Both the position numbers and the translations under genes were made by a program. Of a stretch of DNA of 31,480 nt, positions 14,639 to 21,458 are shown in pieces (position 1 is the first letter of the stretch; each line of letters opens with the position of its first letter). The stretch is from contig CANSES010000010.1 of assembly GCA_947645965.1 (NCBI GenBank), positions 1 to 31,480 on the forward strand, read 5' to 3'. Origin of the DNA: an uncultured Enterorhabdus sp. GTDB lineage: Bacteria > Actinomycetota > Coriobacteriia > Coriobacteriales > Eggerthellaceae. The notes beneath the pieces were generated by a model that worked only from the letters and a program-made list of their open reading frames with translations, was not told the origin of the DNA and ran no database searches.

Positions 14639-15676
14639 ATGTTGTACCGTGTCATCGACCGTGACGATTTGCCCTCGCTCGTCGCGGCCTTCATGGAGCG
14701 CTATGAAGTGATCGCGCCGGTCAAGCGCGGGGCGGGCTACGTGTTCTCGCCCGTCGATTCCTTCGACGAGATCTGCATCGACTATCCCTCGACCATCGCC
14801 TCGCCGAAGAAGTACCTGCTGCCGCCCACCGAGACGCTCTTCGAGTTCAACGCCGTGGAAAACGCCGTGACCGACTACACCGAGGAAGTGCGGCCCCGGG
14901 TGCTGTTCGGCGTGCACGCCTGCGACATCAACGGCCTCACGAACCTGGGCAGCGTGTTCACCGACCCGCGCTATCCCGATCCCTACTTCCAGGCCCATCG
15001 CAGCGCCACCCTCATCGTGGGCGTGGGCTGCATGCCCTCCGAGCACTGCTTCTGCAACCTGATGGATTCGGAAGAGGCGCGCCCGGGCTACGACCTGTTC
15101 CTCACGGCCATTGGCGAGCGCTACCTGGTGTCCATCGGCTCGGTCGTGGGCGCCAACATCTTGGAAGGGGCCTGCGACGTGCGGGAGGCTACCGACGGCG
15201 ACCGTATCGCCTTCCGCGCCGTGACCCGTGCCCGCCAGGAGGCCTTCAACCCCGCCATCCCCGACATCCAGGAGATCCCCATGCTCATGGATGCCTTCCA
15301 CGAGGATGCGTTCTGGGGCGAGCTGGGCGAGCGCTGCCTGTCGTGCAACGCCTGCGCCAGCGTGTGTCCCACCTGCTACTGCTTCGATATCCGCGACACG
15401 CTGGACCCTGGCGGCGCGAGCGGGCGGCGCGAGAGGGTGTGGGACGCCTGCACCTCGCCGCAGTTCGCCATGGTGGCCGGCGGCCACAACTTCCGCCCCA
15501 CGGCCACCGAGCGGGTGCGCCACCGCATGTACCACAAGCTGAACGGCTTTCTGGCCACCCACGAGCGCAGTCTCTGCGTGGGCTGCGGGCGCTGCGCGGC
15601 GGCCTGCAAGGTGCGCATCAGCCCCATCGAGGTGCTGCGGTTCTTCGAGAGAAAGGGGACCGACGATGCCTGCTAG
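14639..15676 (+). CDS. hydB: Hydrogenase Fe-S electron-transfer subunit (sulfhydrogenase beta, HydB-like)
   Basis: 345 residues. Two ferredoxin-like [4Fe-4S] motifs close the protein: 'CLSCNACASVCPTCYC' and 'CVGCGRCAAACKVRISP'. The middle has 'GVHACDINGL' and 'CMPSEHCFC', as in HydB of archaeal sulfhydrogenase and AsrA of anaerobic sulfite reductase. The gene order settles the choice: it is followed by HydG-, HydD- and HydA-like genes. The subunit would pass electrons between the flavin subunit and the hydrogenase core, in the cytoplasm. AAAGGA lies 11 bases before the ATG. The stop overlaps the next gene by 11 bases, so the two are translationally coupled. Confidence 0.85.
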   Translation: MLYRVIDRDDLPSLVAAFMERYEVIAPVKRGAGYVFSPVDSFDEICIDYPSTIASPKKYLLPPTETLFEFNAVENAVTDYTEEVRPRVLFGVHACDINGLTNLGSVFTDPRYPDPYFQAHRSATLIVGVGCMPSEHCFCNLMDSEEARPGYDLFLTAIGERYLVSIGSVVGANILEGACDVREATDGDRIAFRAVTRARQEAFNPAIPDIQEIPMLMDAFHEDAFWGELGERCLSCNACASVCPTCYCFDIRDTLDPGGASGRRERVWDACTSPQFAMVAGGHNFRPTATERVRHRMYHKLNGFLATHERSLCVGCGRCAAACKVRISPIEVLRFFERKGTDDAC

Positions 15677-16571
15677 CGCCACGGCCGTGTCCATCCATCC
15701 CTTCCACGAGTCGGGCCGCGTCCTCACGGGCGCGGAGATGATGCACGCCAACCCCTATCGCCCCTGGCCGGCCCGCATCACCTCCATCACCGAGCTTACG
15801 GCCACCGAGACCCTCTTCGAGTTCCGCTTCATCGACGACTGCATCCGCGAGGCCTTCCGTCACGAGCCGGGTCAGTTCGTGGAGTTGTCGCTGTTCGGGG
15901 TGGGGGAGGCGCCCATCTCCATCTCGTCGTCGCCCACGAAGGAGGGCTTCATCGAGCTGTGCGTGCGCCGTGCCGGCCGCTTCACCGAGCGGCTCCACCA
16001 GATGCAGTGCGGCGAGATCGTGGGCATCCGCGGGCCCTTCGGCCGCGGCTTTCCCCTGGAGGCCATGCGCGGCCACGACGTGCTGCTGGTGGCCGGGGGC
16101 CTCGGCATCGCGCCTTTGCGCTCGCTCATCAACAACATCCACGACGAGCGGTCCGACTTCGGGAAGGTGACCATCATCTACGGGTCGCGCAACCCCTCCG
16201 AGGTGATGTTCCGCCATCAGTTCGAGATGTGGCGTCATCGCAAGGACTTCGATCTGTACCTCACGGTGGATCACGCCGACGACAGCTGGGACGGCGAGGT
16301 GGGGCTTGTCACGCGGCCCTTCGCCAACCTGCAGATCGACGCCGACAACACCTTCGGCGCCTTGTGCGGGCCGCCGGTGATGTACCGGTTCGTGGTGGAG
16401 GAGATGCGCAAGAAGCAGATCAGCTACGACCGCATCTACATGAGCTTCGAGCGCCACATGAAGTGCGGCGTGGGCAAGTGCGGCCACTGCCAGATCGGCC
16501 ATCAGTACTGCTGTATCGATGGCCCGGTGTTCAACTACTGGGAGGCCAAGAACATTCAGGAGTCGATGTAG
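15666..16571 (+). CDS. hydG: Hydrogenase FAD/NAD(P)H reductase subunit (HydG-like)
   Basis: 301 residues. 'APISISSSP' is the FAD-binding strand of the ferredoxin-NADP reductase fold, 'VAGGLGIAPLRSLI' is the NAD(P)-binding loop, and the C-terminal 'CGVGKCGHCQIGHQYCC' provides a [2Fe-2S] site as in dihydroorotate dehydrogenase PyrK. The family exchanges electrons between NAD(P)H and the Fe-S subunit. NADP versus NAD use cannot be decided here. The start at 15666 has AAAGGGGAC just upstream and lies inside the end of hydB. Only one base separates its stop from hydD. Confidence 0.88.
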   Translation: MPASATAVSIHPFHESGRVLTGAEMMHANPYRPWPARITSITELTATETLFEFRFIDDCIREAFRHEPGQFVELSLFGVGEAPISISSSPTKEGFIELCVRRAGRFTERLHQMQCGEIVGIRGPFGRGFPLEAMRGHDVLLVAGGLGIAPLRSLINNIHDERSDFGKVTIIYGSRNPSEVMFRHQFEMWRHRKDFDLYLTVDHADDSWDGEVGLVTRPFANLQIDADNTFGALCGPPVMYRFVVEEMRKKQISYDRIYMSFERHMKCGVGKCGHCQIGHQYCCIDGPVFNYWEAKNIQESM

Positions 16572-16572
16572 C

Positions 16573-17367
16573 ATGAACGAGATTCGCCGACCGTCCGAGG
16601 GCGCCGCGCCGCGCGTGGTGCTCATCGGCCTGGCCAGCTGCTTCGGCTGCCAGATCAACATCACCAACATCGAGGCGCACCTGCTGGAAGTGCTCGGCCA
16701 GATCGATATGGCCTACTGGCAGCTCACCTCGTCGGATCCCATGCCCGACGCCTTCGACGTGGCGGTGATCGAGGGGGCCGTGACCACGGAGGAGGCCCTG
16801 TCCACCGTGCGCGCGGCCCGCGAGCGCGCCCGCTGTGTCATTGCCATCGGGGCCTGCGCCGCCACCGGCGGCATCCCGGGCATGGCCGCCGACGACCTCG
16901 CCGCCCATAGCGCCCGCGTCTACGGGGACGCGGTGCCCGAGGCCTGCGGCGCCATGCGGGCGCCTCTGCCCGTGTCGGCCGTGGTGGACGTGGACTTCAC
17001 GGTGCCCTGCTGCCCCATCGACCCCCTCCAGTTCGTGCGCGTGCTGGACGCGGCCCTCTACGGCAGTAACCGCCTGGAGGCCACCTCGGTGCTGTGCGGC
17101 GAGTGCAAGCGCAACGAGCGCGGCTGCTTCTTCCAGGACGGCACGCTGTGCCTGGGCCTGGTGACCCGCGGCGGCTGCGGGGCGAAGTGCCCGGCCCTGG
17201 GTCGTCCCTGCAACGGCTGCGCGGGCCTGTCGCCCGACGGGAACGTGGGGGCCGCCCGCTTCGTCGCGGCCCGCAACGGTATGGAGGTGCGCCGCTTCGA
17301 CGACGCCCTGGCCATGTTCAACGCCGTGGCCTTGGCGGCCGCGGACGAGGAAGGGGAGAACCGATGA
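16573..17367 (+). CDS. hydD: [NiFe] hydrogenase small subunit (HydD-like)
   Basis: 264 residues. 'GLASCFGCQI' (C23, C26) provides the proximal-cluster cysteines, with 'GACAATGGIPG' and 'VPCCPIDP' supplying the rest. A cysteine-rich second half ('CGECKRNERGCFF', 'GGCGAKCPALGRPCNGC') holds further Fe-S clusters. There is no Tat signal peptide, so the enzyme is cytoplasmic, as expected for group 3 hydrogenases. The clusters carry electrons from the NiFe site to HydB. AGGAG (16558-16562) serves the ATG at 16573, and the stop overlaps the large-subunit start (ATGA). Confidence 0.9.
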   Translation: MNEIRRPSEGAAPRVVLIGLASCFGCQINITNIEAHLLEVLGQIDMAYWQLTSSDPMPDAFDVAVIEGAVTTEEALSTVRAARERARCVIAIGACAATGGIPGMAADDLAAHSARVYGDAVPEACGAMRAPLPVSAVVDVDFTVPCCPIDPLQFVRVLDAALYGSNRLEATSVLCGECKRNERGCFFQDGTLCLGLVTRGGCGAKCPALGRPCNGCAGLSPDGNVGAARFVAARNGMEVRRFDDALAMFNAVALAAADEEGENR

Positions 17368-18653
17368 GCGCGACCCGCATTTCCGTGGATCACGTGGCCC
17401 GCGTGGAGGGCCACGGCGACATCCGCGTCGTCATTGAGGACGGGGCCGTGACCACCTGCGAGATGGCCGTGGTGGAGCCGGCGCGCCTGTTCGAGTCCAT
17501 GGTGCTCGGGCGCTCCTTCGAGGAGGTGCCCTATATCGCCTCGCGGGTCTGCGGCATCTGCTCGGCGAGCCACGTCGTCACCGACCTGCGGGCCATCGAG
17601 CGCGTCTTCGGCGTCGCAGTGACCGACCGCACCGAGGCCCTGCGCGAGCTTCTGGTCTATGGCTCCTACTTGCAGAACCACGCTACCCATCTGTTCGTGT
17701 TCGCCGCCCCCGACTTCCTCGGCCACAAGTCGGTGTTCCCCCTGGCCGAGGTCAACCCCGACCTGTTGGAGCGGGCCTTGGGGCTGAAGGCTTTGGGCAA
17801 CGAGCTGTGCACGCTGGTGGGCGGCCGATCCATCCACCCCATCACGGCCGTGGTGGGTGGCTTCACCCATGAGATCGATGCCGGCGAGTACCGCCGCCTC
17901 GCGGAGGCCATGGACGCCGCGCGCGACTTCGCCCTGGCCAGCGTGGATCTGTTCCGCGACTTCGACACCTTGGACATCCAGACTGAGGGCGACCTCCTGG
18001 CCATGGTGGCCCCGGGCGCCTATCCCGTCTGCACCTCCGATACTGCCTGCTTCGTGGAGGCGGGCTACGAGTTTTCCGCCCAAGAGGTGGAAGACGAGAT
18101 CGAGGAGTACGCCGTGGGCCATTCCGGTGCCTTCCTGGCCCGCGCGCGGCGCACGGGGCGCCCCTATATGACCGCGGCTCTGGCTCGGGTGAACGCCAGC
18201 TGGGACGCTCTCTGCAAGGACGCGCGCTACGCCGCCGCCAAGGCCGGCTTGCGCCCGCCCGAGCGCAACCCCTTCACCAACAACATCGCCCAGGCCGTGG
18301 AGCTGGTGGACGTGCTCGATCGCTGCGCGGCCCTCTGCCGCCGCCTGGCCGCTGACGAGTTTGCGGGGGCGAGCGCGCCGGTACCCTTCACCGTGCGGGC
18401 CGGCCGCGGCGTCGGCTTCACCGAGGCCCCGCGCGGAGCGCTGTTCCATCTGCTGGAGCTGAACGGGGAAGGTCGCGTGACGCGGGCCTCCATCATGACG
18501 CCCACGGCCCAGAACATCGCGAATCTGGAGGCGGACATGCGCCAGCTGGCCGAGAAGATGGTGGCCGCCGGCTTCGACGGCGACATGATCCGCCTCGAGA
18601 TCGAGAAGCTCGTCCGCGCCTACGATCCCTGCCTGTCCTGCAGCGTCCACTAG
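17364..18653 (+). CDS. hydA: [NiFe] hydrogenase large (catalytic) subunit without C-terminal extension (HydA-like)
   Basis: 429 residues. 'RVEGHGD' at 13-19, the L1 motif 'RVCGICSASH' (C63, C66, H70) and the L2 motif 'DPCLSCSVH' (C423, C426, H429) supply all four Ni ligands. It oxidises or evolves H2 in a four-subunit, probably bidirectional NAD(P)-linked complex. Most large subunits continue beyond the L2 His as a peptide removed by a maturation protease. Here the TAG comes directly after H429, so no cleavage would be needed. The ATG overlaps the hydD stop by four bases. No hyp or protease gene lies in the window. The large 17094 upstream frame is a shadow of hydD. Confidence 0.93.
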   Translation: MSATRISVDHVARVEGHGDIRVVIEDGAVTTCEMAVVEPARLFESMVLGRSFEEVPYIASRVCGICSASHVVTDLRAIERVFGVAVTDRTEALRELLVYGSYLQNHATHLFVFAAPDFLGHKSVFPLAEVNPDLLERALGLKALGNELCTLVGGRSIHPITAVVGGFTHEIDAGEYRRLAEAMDAARDFALASVDLFRDFDTLDIQTEGDLLAMVAPGAYPVCTSDTACFVEAGYEFSAQEVEDEIEEYAVGHSGAFLARARRTGRPYMTAALARVNASWDALCKDARYAAAKAGLRPPERNPFTNNIAQAVELVDVLDRCAALCRRLAADEFAGASAPVPFTVRAGRGVGFTEAPRGALFHLLELNGEGRVTRASIMTPTAQNIANLEADMRQLAEKMVAAGFDGDMIRLEIEKLVRAYDPCLSCSVH

Positions 18654-18665
18654 CGGTCGGGGAGC

Positions 18666-18691
18666 GGGCGGGCTGAAGCCCGCCCCTACGG
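18666..18691. repeat. Intergenic hairpin repeat, copy 2 (perfect stem)
   Basis: GGGCGGGC (18666-18673), loop TGAA, GCCCGCCC (18678-18685), then CTACGG. It is the intact version of the element at 3461-3490. It lies 12 bases after the hydrogenase operon and may also help to end that transcript, although no T-run follows. Confidence 0.6.
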
Positions 18692-18712
18692 CGGCGGCGC
18701 ATCGGACGGCGA

Positions 18713-18772
18713 CGGTGTCGCGCACGGGGCCGCCGGTGGCGGCGCGCGTCGGTCACCGGCGGTGTCGCGCAC
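18713..18772. repeat. 13-bp direct repeat upstream of mreB
   Basis: CGGTGTCGCGCAC occurs at 18713-18725 and again at 18760-18772, with starts 47 bases apart, in the gap between hydA and the mreB promoter. Between the copies lies GCCGCC-GGT-GGCGGC. It could be a regulator site pair or a small local duplication. Confidence 0.45.
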
Positions 18773-18811
18773 CCTTCCACCTATGGAGTTTCTACGCCTA
18801 CGCTGGGGGTG

Positions 18812-18820
18812 TGCTAAAAT
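18812..18820 (+). promoter_or_regulatory. Extended -10 element (TGC-TAAAAT) of the mre/rod operon
   Basis: TGCTAAAAT at 18812-18820 lies 45 bases before the mreB start. No clear -35 is visible. It is the only promoter candidate found for the ten-kilobase operon down to 28740. Confidence 0.55.
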
Positions 18821-18864
18821 CTAAGGCTGACTGTAACCTATACGTACTCGAAGGGTTTGCCTGT

Positions 18865-19920
18865 ATGTCATTCCTTGATATGTTCTCCAGCCTGACGGGC
18901 CAAATGTCCGCGGACATGGCCATCGACCTGGGGACTGCCAATACCCTTGTTGCCATTACCGGCGAGGGCATCGTCATCAACGAGCCCTCGGTCGTCGCCA
19001 TAGAGAAGTCCACCCATCGCGTCCTGGCCGTCGGCCACGAGGCGAAGAACATGATCAACCACACGCCGGAGGCCTTCTCGGCGGAGCATCCGCTCAAAGA
19101 CGGCGTCATCGCCGACTACGACGTGACCGAGGCGATGCTGTCGGCCTTCATCAACAAGGCCTCTGAGCGCAAGTACCCCTGGCAGCCCAAGCCCCGCATC
19201 GTCATCTGCATTCCCTGCGGCGCCACCTCGGTGGAGAAGCGCGCCGTGTTCGAGGCCGCCATCCAGGCCGGCGCCCGCCAGGCCTACCTCATCGAGGAGC
19301 CCATGGCCGCCGCCATGGGCGCCGATCTGCCCGTGACCGAGCCCACTGGCTCCATGGTGGTGGACATCGGCGGCGGCACCACGGAGGTGGCCGTCATCTC
19401 GCTCGGCGGCATCGTGACCTCCTCCAGCCTGCGCCTTGCCGGCAACCGCCTTGACGAGGCCATCGCCATGCACCTGCGCGATCTGTTGGGCATTAAGATC
19501 GGCGAGCGCACGGCCGAGGTTATCAAGATCAAGATCGGCTCCATCCTGCCCTTCGAGGACGGCCGCGAGCGTGACATGATCATCTCGGGCCAGGACGTCT
19601 ACACCGAGCAGCCCAAGGAAGTGACCATCCAGTCCGAGGACGTGCGCGCGGCTCTGCAGGCTCCCATCGAGGAGATGGTGCTGCACATCAAGGACACCTT
19701 CAAGAAGACCAACCCCGACCTGGCCAGCGATATCATCCAGAACGGTATCCTGCTCACGGGCGGCGGCGGCCTTCTGTCGGGTCTGGACCGCTACCTCACC
19801 GACAAGCTGGAGATCCCCGTGTGGGTGTCCGAGACGGCGCTCACCAACGTGGTGTCCGGCTGCCTGAAGGTGCTTGAGACGCCCACGGCCCTCAAGCAGA
19901 CCCTCATGCGCTCCAAATAA
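18865..19920 (+). CDS. mreB: Rod-shape-determining actin homologue MreB
   Basis: 351 residues, normal length. 'IDLGTANTLV' (phosphate 1), 'DIGGGTTEVAVISLGG' (phosphate 2) and 'LTGGGGLLSGLD' (adenosine) form the actin-type ATP pocket. MreB polymerises under the membrane and directs the elongasome. The start at 18865 has GAAGGG upstream, and the residues before 'MAIDLG' form a short hydrophobic/amphipathic membrane-binding end. It is the first gene of a run of eight tightly spaced genes, mreB to the DUF2344 gene, and is 17 bases from mreC. Its presence predicts a rod-shaped cell with lateral wall synthesis. Confidence 0.97.
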   Translation: MSFLDMFSSLTGQMSADMAIDLGTANTLVAITGEGIVINEPSVVAIEKSTHRVLAVGHEAKNMINHTPEAFSAEHPLKDGVIADYDVTEAMLSAFINKASERKYPWQPKPRIVICIPCGATSVEKRAVFEAAIQAGARQAYLIEEPMAAAMGADLPVTEPTGSMVVDIGGGTTEVAVISLGGIVTSSSLRLAGNRLDEAIAMHLRDLLGIKIGERTAEVIKIKIGSILPFEDGRERDMIISGQDVYTEQPKEVTIQSEDVRAALQAPIEEMVLHIKDTFKKTNPDLASDIIQNGILLTGGGGLLSGLDRYLTDKLEIPVWVSETALTNVVSGCLKVLETPTALKQTLMRSK

Positions 19921-19937
19921 GGGCGATCTCAGACCCC

Positions 19938-20921
19938 ATGGCTCTCAACTTCCAGAACAACAGCCCCGCGCCGGTCGGCCGGGTGTCCCTCATTATTGCC
20001 CTCGTCGTGGCCCTGGGCCTCGTGGGGGTTTACGCCGCCGAAGGGCCGAACGGCCCGCTGCACAAGGTGCAGGCGGCCGTGGCCGGCATCGCGGCGCCCG
20101 TTCAGTCTCTCGGCGCGCCGGTGGGCCAGGCCACCGAGGGCGCGGCCGAGGCCGTCGCCGACAACGGCGTCTCCGAGGAGACCTTGAGCGCCCTGAAGGA
20201 GCAGAACGCGCAGCTGACCCAGCTGGCGGTCCAGGGCGAGGAGTACCGCCTGGCCGCCCAGCGCCTCGAGGCTTTGCTGGGTATGCGCGACGTGTACGAG
20301 ATCGAGGGCCCCGTGGGCCGCGTCATCGGCCGGTCCACCGACGCCTGGAACCAGGACATCACCCTGGATGTGGGCTCGAACCAGGGGGTGGAGTCGGGTC
20401 TGACCGTCATGGGTGCCACGGGCGTCATCGGCCAGGTGATCTCGGTGGCCCCCAACAGCTGCCGCGTGCGCCTGCTGTCCGATCCCCAGTCCGGGGCGGC
20501 GGCCATCGTGCAGTCGAGCCGCGCCGAGGGCATCGTCCGCGGTTCTCTGGACGGCCTGCTCTACCTTGAGAACATCGGCGCCGACGTGAACATCCAGGTG
20601 GGCGACGTGGTGCTCACGAGCGGCCTGGGCGGCAGCTACACCCCCGGTCTGCTCATCGGCACCGTGGCCCGTGTGGAGGGCAGCGCCGGCAACGATTCCC
20701 GCCGCATCGTGGTGGCTCCCAACGGCCAGGTGTCGCTTCTGGAAGAGGCCATGGTGGTGTTCAGCGCCGCCTCCGACGCCGTGGACCGCAGCGTGCCCGT
20801 GGTGGCCGTGGAAGACGGCCAGGACGAGGACGACGAAGGCGGCCAGAACGGGGCCGGCGAAGGTGGTGCGGGTGATAACGCCCAGGGCGACGGCGCCTCC
20901 GATGAGGGGGAGGGCAACTGA
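19938..20921 (+). CDS. mreC: Rod-shape-determining protein MreC
   Basis: 327 residues. One transmembrane helix (about 15-33), a coiled-coil with 'LKEQNAQLTQL', then the beta-barrel domain ('GRVIGRSTDAWNQDITLDVG', 'VGDVVLTSGLGG'), as in MreC. It forms the periplasmic-side scaffold that activates PBP2. The C-terminus (about 285-327) is an unusual acidic, Gly-rich tail of D, E, G and N, which is variable and probably disordered. No strong Shine-Dalgarno is present, suggesting re-initiation from mreB. It overlaps mreD by one base. Confidence 0.92.
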   Translation: MALNFQNNSPAPVGRVSLIIALVVALGLVGVYAAEGPNGPLHKVQAAVAGIAAPVQSLGAPVGQATEGAAEAVADNGVSEETLSALKEQNAQLTQLAVQGEEYRLAAQRLEALLGMRDVYEIEGPVGRVIGRSTDAWNQDITLDVGSNQGVESGLTVMGATGVIGQVISVAPNSCRVRLLSDPQSGAAAIVQSSRAEGIVRGSLDGLLYLENIGADVNIQVGDVVLTSGLGGSYTPGLLIGTVARVEGSAGNDSRRIVVAPNGQVSLLEEAMVVFSAASDAVDRSVPVVAVEDGQDEDDEGGQNGAGEGGAGDNAQGDGASDEGEGN

Positions 20922-21445
20922 TGGAGGTCACCCGCGAGACCGTCGCCGGCCTCATCGGCGGCGCGGTGGCCGTCCTGCTCCAGATCATCTTGGCCCCCTC
21001 CATCGCCCTGGCGGCGGCCGTGCCCAACTTCATCGTGGTGTTCTGCGTGGTGCGGGCCGTGGCCTGCCCCGACCACGCGGGGCTGCTCCTGCCCTTCATC
21101 CTGGGGCTTATCTTCGACTTGGTGGGCGGCGGCCCGGTGGGGGCCATGGCCCTTGTGCTCGTGCTGGTAACATTTCTCGCCTCCCGGGCCTATCTGGCGC
21201 TCAACAACGATACTCTGTTCATGCCTGCGGCCATCCTGCTCGCCTCGATCATGCTGGTCGAGGTGCTCTACGGCATCATCGTCGTGGCCTGCGGTGCCGG
21301 GGTCTCCTTCGGCGAGGCCTTCCTGTACCGCGTGCTGCCCTGCATGCTGTACGACTGCGTTATCGGCCTGCTGTTCTATCCGATCGCGATTCGCGTTCTC
21401 GTCAGCCGTCCTCTGGGTCAGCCGGGAACGCCGCAACTGCGCTAA
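20921..21445 (+). CDS. mreD: Rod-shape-determining protein MreD
   Basis: 174 residues, almost all hydrophobic, with about five or six helices ('VAVLLQIILAPSIALAAAVPNFIVVFCVV', 'LLPFILGLIFDLVGGGPVGAMAL', 'AILLASIMLVEVLYGIIVV'). The DLVGG.P.G motif within a small polytopic protein is typical of MreD. It links MreC and the elongasome at the membrane. The ATG overlaps the mreC TGA (TGATG), and the next gene begins 13 bases after its stop. Confidence 0.88.
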   Translation: MEVTRETVAGLIGGAVAVLLQIILAPSIALAAAVPNFIVVFCVVRAVACPDHAGLLLPFILGLIFDLVGGGPVGAMALVLVLVTFLASRAYLALNNDTLFMPAAILLASIMLVEVLYGIIVVACGAGVSFGEAFLYRVLPCMLYDCVIGLLFYPIAIRVLVSRPLGQPGTPQLR

Positions 21446-21458
21446 GAAGGGGGTAGCG

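Noticed and set aside
14639..16571. Anaerobic sulfite reductase AsrA/AsrB
   Set aside because: The first two proteins resemble AsrA and AsrB, but the next two genes are clear [NiFe] hydrogenase small and large subunits, not AsrC.
18713..18772. CRISPR-like repeats
   Set aside because: Only two 13-bp copies with GC-rich spacing; no array and no cas genes.
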